DNA from: JBKCUI01 sp052161625
Lineage (GTDB): Bacteria; Planctomycetota; Planctomycetia; Pirellulales; Pirellulaceae
Length of the DNA: 64,000 nt
Direction: 5' to 3' (one strand)
Assembly: GCA_052161625.1 (NCBI GenBank)
Contig: CP197412.1
Below the pieces are notes generated by a model. The model did not search any database. It worked only from the letters and a program-made list of their open reading frames with translations, and was not told where the DNA came from. This document shows, piece by piece, positions 54,538-62,955 of the stretch. Position numbers and translations under genes: made by a program. Position 1 is the stretch's first letter. Every line of letters begins with the position of its first letter.

Positions 54538-54563
54538 CGAGGAAGGTAGCGAGGAAGGCAGCG
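54529..54563. repeat. 12-bp tandem repeat at the stop of the EF-hand gene
   Basis: GAAGGTAGCGAG repeats about 2.9 times (third copy with GCAGCG) and includes the TAG stop at 54535-54537. Copies downstream of the stop also supply in-register TAG codons. Confidence 0.8.
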
Positions 54564-54594
54564 TTGGGACATTCGAAACGAGTGATTTAGCACG

Positions 54595-55245
54595 ATGCTA
54601 CGCAAGGACCGCGCAAAAACCGTATTGGAACGTCTTAGTGAGTTGTATCCGGAGACCCCGATTCCGCTGGACCATTCCAATCCGTATACGCTCCTCGTCG
54701 CGGTCTTGCTCAGCGCCCAGTGCACCGACAAGATGGTCAATCGGGTAACACCGAGTTTGTGGAAGCTAGCCGATAACCCTTGGGATATGAGTCGGAGATC
54801 GGTCGAAGAGATTCGAGCGATCATTCAACCGTGCGGGTTGAGCCCACAGAAATCGAAAGCGATACGGGAGCTCTCGCAGATCTTGGTCGACAAGTACGAT
54901 GGGGCGGTTCCCGAGTCCTTTGAGTTGCTGGAACAATTGCCTGGTGTGGGGCACAAAACCGCTTCGGTGGTGATGAGTCAAGGGTTTGGGCACCCGGCGT
55001 TCCCGGTCGACACACACATTCACCGGTTGGCTCAGAGGTGGGGACTTACCGACGGCAGATCCGTGGAGCAGACCGAGCGGGATCTGAAGAAGCTCTTTCC
55101 GCAGGAGTCATGGAATCAGCTTCATCTGCAGATTATTTTTTATGGACGTGAGCACTGCACCGCCCGCGGATGCAATGGGACGGTTTGCGGGATTTGCAAA
55201 GAGCTGTACCCGAATCGAAAGAAGCCTGTAGCGACCCGAAAGTAA
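54595..55245 (+). CDS. nth: endonuclease III (DNA glycosylase/AP lyase), variant iron-sulfur motif
   Basis: Base-excision repair enzyme for oxidised pyrimidines. 216 residues. Helix-hairpin-helix LPGVGHKTA with catalytic Lys121 and the Asp in FPVDTHIHR (Asp139). The family 4Fe-4S motif is C-x6-C-x2-C-x5-C; here the cysteines are Cys188, Cys193, Cys198 and Cys201 (C-x4-C-x4-C-x2-C) and the expected last position is Asn207. It might still hold a cluster or may have lost it. Start ATG at 54595. comF begins 18 bp after its stop. Confidence 0.93.
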   Translation: MLRKDRAKTVLERLSELYPETPIPLDHSNPYTLLVAVLLSAQCTDKMVNRVTPSLWKLADNPWDMSRRSVEEIRAIIQPCGLSPQKSKAIRELSQILVDKYDGAVPESFELLEQLPGVGHKTASVVMSQGFGHPAFPVDTHIHRLAQRWGLTDGRSVEQTERDLKKLFPQESWNQLHLQIIFYGREHCTARGCNGTVCGICKELYPNRKKPVATRK

Positions 55246-55263
55246 TTCGAAAAGCGATCGATC

Positions 55264-56025
55264 ATGCCCTCCACACGCCCACCTTGGACCCGGTCCATTC
55301 GTCCCTTTTTTGATCTCCTCTTTCCACGGTTTTGCACGCTGTGCAATCGGCCGATCGTCGATCCATTGAATGAGTCCCTGTGCGAGGGGTGTTGGCAGGA
55401 GCTCTCGCCGGATCCGAATCGATGCCAGCGATGCAGCGCCCCTGTTTCGAAGAGCAAAGCGATTTCTCCGAAGAGCTGTTCGCTGTGTAAACGGGATTGG
55501 AAGTTTCGTCGCGTCTATTGCTTGTGCACCTATCGCAATCAAGCGGCAAAGATTGCAAGGCGCATGAAGTCTTCCAAGTATGAACCGTTGACCAAAGAAG
55601 TCGCAAATCGACTTGGTGATTGGTTTCTTTCGACGGAACAAACTTGTCGACACGATCTTCTCGTATCGGTCCCTCAGTATTGGATGAAACGGTGGCGAGA
55701 TCGATACAACCAGTCTGATGTACTCGCGAAGGTGCTCTCCAAAAAACTTGCGATCCCCTATGCCGAACGGGCATTGGTCCGAACGAAATGGACCGAGAAG
55801 CAAGGAACCAAGACGATCGAAGAGCGGTTGCGATCGGTATTGGGTTCGATTTCACACGATCGCAAAACGTTAGTGAAGGATCGAACCGTTTTGATCGTCG
55901 ACGATATTTTGACGAGTGGAGCGACCGCGAACGAAGCGGCGAAAGCATTGATGGCGGCGGGGGCGAAGAAGGTGGATGTGATCGTCTTTGCCCGTGGTGC
56001 GAGCAGTTCGAGACCGGGAGCCTAG
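55264..56025 (+). CDS. ComF family phosphoribosyltransferase-like protein
   Basis: 253 residues. N-terminal zinc ribbon (CTLCNRPIVDPLNESLCEGC and later CQRC, CSLCKRD) and a phosphoribosyltransferase-type domain with PRPP loop VLIVDDILTSGATANEAAKA. ComF takes part in DNA uptake/transformation in some bacteria; in others the role is unclear. Probably cotranscribed with nth. Confidence 0.9.
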   Translation: MPSTRPPWTRSIRPFFDLLFPRFCTLCNRPIVDPLNESLCEGCWQELSPDPNRCQRCSAPVSKSKAISPKSCSLCKRDWKFRRVYCLCTYRNQAAKIARRMKSSKYEPLTKEVANRLGDWFLSTEQTCRHDLLVSVPQYWMKRWRDRYNQSDVLAKVLSKKLAIPYAERALVRTKWTEKQGTKTIEERLRSVLGSISHDRKTLVKDRTVLIVDDILTSGATANEAAKALMAAGAKKVDVIVFARGASSSRPGA

Positions 56026-56070
56026 CCGTAGGAGGGGTCCGCATTCATTCGTATCAACCTCTTCATTGGT

Positions 56071-57477
56071 TTAGGCGTCGCCGAGGAGTTGGGCCAGGGC
56101 ATCCTCCAAGCGTCGTGCCCGAAAAGGAAAACGCATCTGCTCCAATCGTTGGGGTACCGCTCGGGTGCTGGCTAGCAGTAAGGGGTCGGCCATTTCTCCG
56201 AGGGCGATGCGGAGCGCCGGAGCGGGTGCGGGAAACCAAGCAGGCCGGGAAAGTGCTTGAGCAAGCGTTCGGGTGAACTCTCGATTGGTCGTGCAATGCG
56301 GAGAAGCGAAATTGAAGGGCCCCGATGCATCGGGGCAGGCAGCCAGGAACAGGAACGCTGCGACCGCATCATCGACGTGGATCCAACTCCAGTATTGACG
56401 TCCGTTTCCAATTCGTCCCCCGAGTCCCCAGCGGAACAGTGGAAGCATCTTCGCGAGTGCACCTTGGTGGGGGTGCAGCACCATGGCCAATCGTCCGATT
56501 GCGACTCGGCCACCGGATGATTCAAAGGTCATGGCTGCCGCTTCCCAGTCCTTGGCGACTTGCCCGAGAAAATCATCTGAGGGTGGGGATGATTCGACGC
56601 ACTCTCGTTCTCCGCAGTCTCCATAGATCCCCACCCCCGATGCGCAGACCAAGGCTTTGGGGGGGGAAGCGAGATTCGTGAGGGCCTTTACCAAAGCTTG
56701 GGTTCCATCGACACGGCTGGATCGGATCTTCCGTTTCGTTTCTTCCGTCCATCTTCGCTCCGCGATACCAAAGCCGCCGAGGTGAACCACGGCGTCCAGA
56801 TTCTGCATGGCATCGGGATGGCTGAATCCAGCTTGACGATCCCAAACAACCGCTTCCCCTAAGTTGCCGAGTTCGTTGGAGCTGGAAGGTGATTCAGGTC
56901 GAATGATCCGAACAACGCGATGCCCCAGAACCGACGCGAGCGCTGCGAGTCGAGATCCGATCATGCCACTGGAACCGGTGATCGCAATACTCAGAGTCCG
57001 GCCCGACAGCCAGGTCGTTAGAAAATCGTGGAGTTCCAAATCGCGCCGCGTCGTTTCATGGCGATAGACGAACATGCGACGAAGCATGCCGCGAACCATC
57101 GGGAGGGCGACGTTCGAAAGAGGGGCGTAGGGGAGGTCAAAGCGAATGCGATCTCGCAACCGAGAATGGTCAGGATCGACGACTTCTACTAGGTGGTCGT
57201 GTTGCCAGAGGGCGAATGGACCGCTGATCTGGGTATCTTGAAACGAGCGGGGGGCATCCAAGCTCGTGTGACGAGCTAGCCACTTGAGCCGAAGCGGGCC
57301 CAGGCGTTGTTGCAGGACAACCTCGGCACCGACGTCGATCGAAGCCCCGCGTCGGAGGAGGGTGATTCGTTCCCAGGGGGGAATCAGACGATCGATAGCA
57401 CCTGGATTCTCGTGGTACCCGAAGAGTATCTCAGGCGAGCATGGAAACTCGGAGGACCATTCGAATGCTTGGGACAC
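56071..57477 (-). CDS. TIGR01777 NAD-dependent epimerase fused to an SRPBCC-like domain
   Basis: 468 residues. The first ~155 residues resemble an SRPBCC/cyclase-type lipid-binding domain (PCSPEILFGYHENPGAIDRL, LRDRIRFDLPYAPLSN). The rest is a Rossmann short-chain dehydrogenase of the TIGR01777 group: GSSGMIGSRLA, LDAVVHLGGFGIAERRW, SRVDGTQALVKAL and YWSWIHVDDAVAAFLFL. Fusion of these parts is frequent. Substrate unknown. GTG start at 57477. Confidence 0.9.
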   Translation of the reverse strand: MSQAFEWSSEFPCSPEILFGYHENPGAIDRLIPPWERITLLRRGASIDVGAEVVLQQRLGPLRLKWLARHTSLDAPRSFQDTQISGPFALWQHDHLVEVVDPDHSRLRDRIRFDLPYAPLSNVALPMVRGMLRRMFVYRHETTRRDLELHDFLTTWLSGRTLSIAITGSSGMIGSRLAALASVLGHRVVRIIRPESPSSSNELGNLGEAVVWDRQAGFSHPDAMQNLDAVVHLGGFGIAERRWTEETKRKIRSSRVDGTQALVKALTNLASPPKALVCASGVGIYGDCGERECVESSPPSDDFLGQVAKDWEAAAMTFESSGGRVAIGRLAMVLHPHQGALAKMLPLFRWGLGGRIGNGRQYWSWIHVDDAVAAFLFLAACPDASGPFNFASPHCTTNREFTRTLAQALSRPAWFPAPAPALRIALGEMADPLLLASTRAVPQRLEQMRFPFRARRLEDALAQLLGDA

Positions 57478-57488
57478 GATAACGTTCT

Positions 57489-58583
57489 CTAGTCGACAGA
57501 TTCGGGAAGAATCGACAGATCGGTCATGCCACGAAGCTTATCGAGAGCACGCTTCTCCAACTGTCGGATCCGTTCCTTGGAAACCCCTAATTTATCCGCA
57601 AGCCGCTGAAGCGTTTGAACTTTGCGGTGCCCTCCGAGGGAGAATCGGGCCCGAATGATGAACTTCTCGCGGCGATCTAAGTGATCGAGCATGAGAGTTA
57701 GTCGAGCGCGAAGTTCATTCCAGCGGTTTTCGCTCATCGAGGAGGATTTCTGTTCGTCGCTGAAGTCGATTCCGTTTTCATCGATGCTAGCGATGTTCCG
57801 TTGCCGTTCCTTTTGCTTTTCCATCACACGACGGTAGGTGTTCCGTCGAACGACTTGCGTGGCATAGGTGCTGAAGCGGAATCCCATGGCGACATCGAAC
57901 TTGTCGACCGCTCGGATGAGGGCGACGATACCATCGCTCAGCAGATCGTCGAATGCGTTTTGCGTGTTGACGAATTTCTTCACGATCGAGATGACGAGGC
58001 GCATATTCGATTTGACGATGCAGTCCCGGTGCCAGTCGGCGGCCCGCATCAGTCCATCGATACGTCGGATGAGCCAATCGTCGGGCTTATTTAGATCGAG
58101 TTTGGACTTCAGTTGGTTGGCTCGGAATCGAAGGTAGTTCATTCGACTGAAGAGAGCCTTTTCCTCCACGGGGGACAGGAGTTTCGTTTCGCAGAGGCGG
58201 GCTAGGTGGGAAGGTAGATCGGGAACCTTCGACGCTTTGGCATTACCGGAGGTTTCGCCGGTGCTGAAGAGAAGGTCTCCAAGGATCTCACCTTCGGCGG
58301 AGGATTCCGAGAAGGTAGGGTTCCCGATGAAAGCTATTTCGGTCGAAGCCCATTTCTTTGCCTCGGCGCGGAGGGCGGAATCGGCGATCGGCTGGGGCAT
58401 GGTGAGCTGGACGAAATGGAGGAAATCCGCTTCCACGGCGTGGCGTCGGAAGGTTCTCGCCATTTTGGATTTGATCTTCGTGGAAGGCATCGTCGCCGAA
58501 TCGACCGACATCTCCTGGCTTGGAACGTCGAGATTGGTGACTTTTCGTTTTTTGGTTTTTGCAACTGCGACCGTCATCGTCAT
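57489..58583 (-). CDS. RNA polymerase sigma factor, sigma-70 group 3-like
   Basis: 364 residues. Low-complexity N-terminus (1-50), a planctomycete-type segment (LPSHLARLCETKLLSPVEEK, about 155-175), region 2 (CIVKSNMRLVISIVKKFV, FDDLLSDGIVALIRAVDKFD, GFRFSTYATQVVRRNTYRR) and region 4 (LGGHRKVQTLQRLADKLGVS then KERIRQLEKRALDKLRGM). Region 3 is largely absent and region 1.1 is missing, so it is not the housekeeping factor. ATG at 58583 or the ATG two codons later, which has better spacing to GGGAG. Divergent from the CarH-like regulator across 294 bp with many CGTTCA motifs. Confidence 0.85.
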   Translation of the reverse strand: MTMTVAVAKTKKRKVTNLDVPSQEMSVDSATMPSTKIKSKMARTFRRHAVEADFLHFVQLTMPQPIADSALRAEAKKWASTEIAFIGNPTFSESSAEGEILGDLLFSTGETSGNAKASKVPDLPSHLARLCETKLLSPVEEKALFSRMNYLRFRANQLKSKLDLNKPDDWLIRRIDGLMRAADWHRDCIVKSNMRLVISIVKKFVNTQNAFDDLLSDGIVALIRAVDKFDVAMGFRFSTYATQVVRRNTYRRVMEKQKERQRNIASIDENGIDFSDEQKSSSMSENRWNELRARLTLMLDHLDRREKFIIRARFSLGGHRKVQTLQRLADKLGVSKERIRQLEKRALDKLRGMTDLSILPESVD

Positions 58584-58595
58584 GCTCCCACTACT

Positions 58596-58836
58596 CGTTC
58601 AAATTTGATTTTCGTCCACATCGATACGTCGCTGAACGTTTTTTGTTCGATCTGGGCTGAAAATCGTTCACTGAAACGTTCAAATCGTTCATATGAAACC
58701 TTTATACGGAGAGAATGCGGCGGGAGCAAGAAAGTCTCAGCGGAATTCGGCAAATAAATTGCCTGGTAATTTTGCGTTTTTTGACTGAAAACTTGAATCC
58801 GACTTGCCGATCGGTCTATACTCTCGAAAACGTTCA
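58596..58836. promoter_or_regulatory. cluster of CGTTCA motifs between sigma factor and CarH-like regulator genes
   Basis: CGTTCA at 58596, 58665, 58677, 58686 and 58831 and its complement TGAACG at 58633: six sites in about 240 bp, with three packed within 27 bp (starts 12 and 9 bp apart). TTCATATGAA forms a perfect palindrome at 58688-58697. Chance would give well under one. Likely binding sites for one of the two flanking regulators, most simply the CarH-like protein, whose relatives bind direct repeats. Confidence 0.5.
58793..58822 (+). promoter_or_regulatory. candidate promoter of the CarH-like regulator gene
   Basis: TTGAAT (58793-58798) and TATACT (58817-58822) with an 18-bp spacer, about 55 bp before the GTG start. 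A CGTTCA motif at 58831 would lie near the transcription start, so binding there could repress. Confidence 0.4.
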
Positions 58837-58877
58837 CTTTGAATGATTTCGGCTCCAAAGAACGATTTGGTTGATCG

Positions 58878-59789
58878 GTGGAAGAAAACTTTACCCCCAA
58901 ACAAGTAGCCCACGCCTTGCAGGTGAGTGAATCCTCGGTGAAGAGGTGGTGCGATCGCGGTCTGATCCGAACGGACCGGACGATGGGGGGGCATCGTCGG
59001 ATTCCGTTGGAGAATCTGATGGAGTTTCTCGAGTCGACGAATCGTCGGTTGATCGACCCTGTTGCCATTGGGTTGGCGGGTGCGGCGGCGACGCCGGACG
59101 TTGTTGAAAGGTCGAGCGTGGATTCCTTGCAATTCGCGGGGATGCGAGAGGAGTTCGAGCGATCGATTCTGTCGGGGAACGAGGGGGATGCGAGGCGAAT
59201 ACTCAGTTCTTGGTATGCTCGCAACGGCGGGATCGTGTCGGTCGCGGACGACTTGATTGCTCCCGTATTTCGGTCGGTTGGGGAGCTTTGGGAGTGCGGG
59301 GATCTGGACGTCTATCAGGAGAGGCGCGGGTGTGAAATCTGTGTCCGATTGATCCACGAGTTGCGGCGTTTGTTGGCGGAGCCGTCCCCCAATGCACCTT
59401 TGGCGATGGGTGGGACCGCGTCGGGGGACCAGTATCAGATTCCGACGCAATTGATCGACATGACCTTTCGCGAGGCGGGGTGGCGATCGGTGAATCTAGG
59501 GTGCGATTTGCCCTTCTCCAGTCTTTTGTCGGCAGCGCGCAAGCACATGCCGAAAATCTTTTGGTTGAGCGTTTCCTATGTCCCGGACGAGGGGAAGTTC
59601 ATTTCGGAATGTGAGCAGTTTGCCAAGCAATTGCCCAAGGGAGTTTTGTTTACGGTCGGTGGAGCGGCTTTGTATGAGGGGCTTCGAAAGCGAATGACCT
59701 TCAGTTCCTACAGCGACAACATGCAGCAGTTGGCGTATTTGGCGAGGACGATGAAGGCGGGGCTTCCGCCGACGAGCACGCAGATCTGA
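58878..59789 (+). CDS. MerR-type HTH plus B12-binding-domain regulator, CarH-like, with altered cobalamin ligands
   Basis: 303 residues. N-terminal MerR HTH (FTPKQVAHALQVSESSVKRW, then MGGHRRIPLENL), linker, a B12-cap-like helical domain (about 85-170) with VGELWECGDLDVYQERRGCE and a Rossmann-like B12-binding domain (ASGDQYQIPTQLIDMTFREA, GWRSVNLGCDLP). In CarH the cap has W-x9-E-H and the fold D-x-H-x-x-G; here these are Trp138-x9-Glu148-Arg149 and Asp184-x-Tyr186-x-x-Pro189. The loss of both His suggests it does not bind adenosylcobalamin in the usual way. GTG start at 58878; no strong ribosome binding site. Confidence 0.83.
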   Translation: MEENFTPKQVAHALQVSESSVKRWCDRGLIRTDRTMGGHRRIPLENLMEFLESTNRRLIDPVAIGLAGAAATPDVVERSSVDSLQFAGMREEFERSILSGNEGDARRILSSWYARNGGIVSVADDLIAPVFRSVGELWECGDLDVYQERRGCEICVRLIHELRRLLAEPSPNAPLAMGGTASGDQYQIPTQLIDMTFREAGWRSVNLGCDLPFSSLLSAARKHMPKIFWLSVSYVPDEGKFISECEQFAKQLPKGVLFTVGGAALYEGLRKRMTFSSYSDNMQQLAYLARTMKAGLPPTSTQI

Positions 59790-59859
59790 ATTGGCTTAGG
59801 AAAAGTTTAGCCAGACCGGTTACACTGTTTGTCAGTTCCACTGATCCTTTCCCCATTCA

Positions 59860-60948
59860 GTGGCGTTGGTACGCCTCTCTAACGCTTGCAGGGTCACGGC
59901 TATTTTGAGTCCGAAACAAAATCCGCTCGACTTGACCGCAGTCATCAAGACGCCGGAGAACATTCAGTTTGAGTATCGATTAGCGGGTCCGTTCCGCCGA
60001 TTCCCCGCTTTACTGATCGACTGGGTCGTTCGGATGTTGATGATCGCAGCGGGTTATATAGCGATATTGGTTGCATCGTCGACCTTTCTTTCGGTGACGG
60101 GGCAGTCGATTCTCCAGGACTTCGCTTTATTGATCGCGATGGTGGTCGATTTCTTGCTCCTGTGGTTCTATGGGACCTTTTTCGAGAGTTATTGGAACGG
60201 TCAGACTCCCGGCAAGTGGGCTTGTCGTATCCGCGTCATTTCGGTCGATGGTCGCCCGGTGAATGCGTTTCAAGCGACGATTCGCAATTTGTTGCGACCG
60301 GCCGACTTCGCTCCGATGGTATCGCTGGAGGTTTTTTCTAGCGAGTTTCCACCTGCGTACATCCTGCCGACGTTCCTATGTTCCTTGGTTTGCATGGTGT
60401 TGACCAAGCGGTTTCAGCGATTGGGCGATCTGGCGGCAGGGACAATGGTGGTCGTCAATGAGCGGTCTTGGGTGCCAACAAATATCAAGCTCGAGGATGC
60501 GCGGATCCCGAGTTTGGCCGAGTACATACCTCCTGGTTTTCGTCCTAGTTCGACGTTGGCCAAGGCGCTTGCTCTCTATGCGGAGAGGCGAGCTCGTCTG
60601 CCTGCAGGGCGTCGCCAGGAGTTGGCTGCTTATCTGGCCAAGCCCTTGATACGCAAGTTTGGGTTCCGCGAGGACACCAGTTCGGATCTGTTGTTATGTG
60701 CCTTGTACTATCGAGAGTTTGTCAGCAAGGAGGCTTTTAGCGCGAAGGGTGACAAGGCCTCGCTGCGCGTTCCGCTGGGAGCATCGCCTCTTTCCGATGC
60801 TTCGGCCCATTCCCCAATAGCCCCGTCCCCGATCGCCCATTCCCCCATGGTGTCGGCGGGAGTCGCGACATCTTCGGGAGCGGGCGTTTCCCCGGCGGTG
60901 ACAGCGAAAGTGATTGCTCCTCCTCCCTTGCCACCCGTTTCCTCGTGA
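59860..60948 (+). CDS. RDD family membrane protein
   Basis: 362 residues. RDD domain at about 40-190: FRRFPALLIDWVVRMLM, WNGQTPGKWACRIRVISVDG and RLGDLAAGTMVVV; three to four membrane helices. C-terminal half is soluble and ends in a Pro/Ser/Ala-rich tail. GTG start at 59860 is uncertain: a TTG at 59905 would remove 15 residues. First gene of a run whose order (RDD, SpoIIM-like, membrane, DUF4129, DUF4350) is found upstream of MoxR/DUF58 genes in planctomycetes. Confidence 0.85.
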   Translation: MALVRLSNACRVTAILSPKQNPLDLTAVIKTPENIQFEYRLAGPFRRFPALLIDWVVRMLMIAAGYIAILVASSTFLSVTGQSILQDFALLIAMVVDFLLLWFYGTFFESYWNGQTPGKWACRIRVISVDGRPVNAFQATIRNLLRPADFAPMVSLEVFSSEFPPAYILPTFLCSLVCMVLTKRFQRLGDLAAGTMVVVNERSWVPTNIKLEDARIPSLAEYIPPGFRPSSTLAKALALYAERRARLPAGRRQELAAYLAKPLIRKFGFREDTSSDLLLCALYYREFVSKEAFSAKGDKASLRVPLGASPLSDASAHSPIAPSPIAHSPMVSAGVATSSGAGVSPAVTAKVIAPPPLPPVSS

Positions 60949-61004
60949 GGGTGCAACGAGACGAATGCGAGTCCAAGATTGAAACCACGAAAAGGTAAGA
61001 AACG

Positions 61005-62042
61005 ATGCGAATAGCCGAGGTGCTAGAACGCCGCCGTCAAGGTTGGTTGGAGTTGGAGGCCATGTGCGATGCGTTGCAGAACGCGAGGTTTCCTTATCGC
61101 GATCAAGGGAGTCAGCTGGCCCGTTTCTCGTCGTTGTATCGAGCGGCGTGCACCGATTTGTCGATGGCCGAGCAGTACCAGCTTCCACCCGCGACGGTCG
61201 AGTATTTGCACCGACTTGTGGGGCGGGCCCATAGTCAGCTTTATCGTTCGCAGCGACTGCCGTTGGAGCGTTGGTACGAGTACATTGCATTGGTGATACC
61301 GCACGCCGTCTTTCGCGACCCGTGCGTGATGGTTGCGGGGCTTGTCTTCTTTGGAACATTTGGCTTGTCCGCACTGTTGGCGTTTTCCGAATCGACCTTT
61401 CCCACCTATCCACAGCGTGTGTTGGGGGTCGAGCAATTGGAATCGTTTGAGCAGATGTACGAGAAGCCGATCGACGGCGGGAACCACCGCTATTACTTGC
61501 AGGCCTCCGGATGGTATATCAAGCACAATGCGGGAATCGGATTGCAATGCTTTGCGTTGGGCCCTTTGCTTCTACCCTCCCTCTGTATGTTGGGGTACAA
61601 CGGAGTTGTTTTAGGTGCAACATTTGGTTATATGGCGCGGCCCGATGTGCAGCAGGGCGATAATTTCATGCAGTTCGTCACGGCCCACGGAGCGTTTGAA
61701 TTGACCGCGATTGCTTTGGCGGCTGCGGCAGGACTTCGAGTCGGGGTCGGGCTCTTTTCGACCGGCGGGTTATCAAGATTGGAATCATTTCGCTTGAACG
61801 CCGAGCGAGCGATACCGATTATTCTCTGTTCGGTCTTGTTGTTTGTTTTAGCGGCCTTCACCGAGGGGTGTTTGTCTCCTTCGGGGGCGGGGTATTGGAT
61901 CAAGGCATCGTTTGCGGTGTTCTCATCGACCCTTTTGGTCTTGTATTTTGTCATGTTGGGGGTGCCCACCGATCCAAGGCTAGCTCGCTTGGAGTCATGC
62001 GAAGACAATCCGTGGAGGACGCGCAGCGATGCAGCTCGATAA
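61005..62042 (+). CDS. stage II sporulation protein M-like membrane protein
   Basis: 345 residues; helical N-terminal part (1-100) then about six membrane segments with the SpoIIM pattern: VFFGTFGLSALLAFSE, YYLQASGWYIKHNAGIGLQC, MLGYNGVVLGATFGYMA and FVTAHGAFELTAIALAAAAG. Planctomycetes do not sporulate; the family has a general, unproven membrane or remodelling role. AAAGGT precedes the ATG by 8 bp. Its end overlaps the next gene by 14 bp. Confidence 0.88.
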   Translation: MRIAEVLERRRQGWLELEAMCDALQNARFPYRDQGSQLARFSSLYRAACTDLSMAEQYQLPPATVEYLHRLVGRAHSQLYRSQRLPLERWYEYIALVIPHAVFRDPCVMVAGLVFFGTFGLSALLAFSESTFPTYPQRVLGVEQLESFEQMYEKPIDGGNHRYYLQASGWYIKHNAGIGLQCFALGPLLLPSLCMLGYNGVVLGATFGYMARPDVQQGDNFMQFVTAHGAFELTAIALAAAAGLRVGVGLFSTGGLSRLESFRLNAERAIPIILCSVLLFVLAAFTEGCLSPSGAGYWIKASFAVFSSTLLVLYFVMLGVPTDPRLARLESCEDNPWRTRSDAAR

Positions 62043-62955
62043 GACGTCGGTCATCATTTCCGAGCGGAGCACCACCGATCTCGCCGATTTGAGTCTATTG
62101 GTGCTCCGGCACTATGCGGGGCCCATTTTTCGATTGGGGCTGTTGGGAGCGTTCCCGTTTGCGATCTTGAATTTCCTGTTGACTTGGCCTCTTTTGCAAT
62201 ATGACCAGCTGGCGATGTCCGCGACGACAATCACATCATCGGAGGCGTACCGCGTTCGATACTATTGCATCATGATCGGTGCTGTTTTTCTACAAGCCCC
62301 GCTTGCGATGAGTTTGGTGACCTATTTCATCGGGCAAGCCGTGTTCTTTGAACGGCAGAGTTTGCGGCAGGTGCTGCGAGGCGTTTTGGGGCGGGCGGTC
62401 CCTGTGTTGACGATTCTCGGTATTTTGCGGATGGGGCTGCTGTCCTATGTTCCCTTGGTGCTGATGTCGATCGATCCTCAGTTTCGTCCTGAGATCGAGT
62501 TGACGATTTACTTCTTTGGAATGTTTGTGATCAGTTATTGTGTCCGGGCTTTCCGTCCGTTTGCTCCAGAGATCTTGGTGTTGGAAAAGAGTCCGCTGCG
62601 AAAGAGGAAAGCTCCGTATGAACAACAGAGTTTTCGGCAGCGATCCAATTGGTTGCATGCGACTCAATACAACGACACGTTTGGGTCCCATGTTCTCTCC
62701 ACGTTGATTGCCACGGCCACGGTTCTTTCTTTGTGTTTTGGGTGCATCTTCTTGTCAGGAGTGCTGTTTGGCGTTTGGTCGTGGGGGTTTTGGATGGACT
62801 TAGTTGTTTTTCCTCTTGTCCTGTGGTGTATTGCCATTTGGATGACGGTCCTTCGCTTTCTCTTTTACATGAACTCGAGGATTCGAACCGAAGGATGGGA
62901 AATCGAATTGCGTTTGAAGGCGGAGTCGGAGCGATTGAAGGAGGTGATGGCATGA
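62029..62955 (+). CDS. multi-spanning membrane protein of unknown function
   Basis: 308 residues, about six hydrophobic segments and a charged loop after about 180 (EKSPLRKRKAPYEQQSFRQR). No domain recognised; proteins of this size at this position are usual in the RDD/SpoIIM/DUF4129 cluster. Overlaps the preceding gene by 14 bp and the next by 4 bp (ATGA), so translation is coupled. Confidence 0.8.
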   Translation: MQLDKTSVIISERSTTDLADLSLLVLRHYAGPIFRLGLLGAFPFAILNFLLTWPLLQYDQLAMSATTITSSEAYRVRYYCIMIGAVFLQAPLAMSLVTYFIGQAVFFERQSLRQVLRGVLGRAVPVLTILGILRMGLLSYVPLVLMSIDPQFRPEIELTIYFFGMFVISYCVRAFRPFAPEILVLEKSPLRKRKAPYEQQSFRQRSNWLHATQYNDTFGSHVLSTLIATATVLSLCFGCIFLSGVLFGVWSWGFWMDLVVFPLVLWCIAIWMTVLRFLFYMNSRIRTEGWEIELRLKAESERLKEVMA

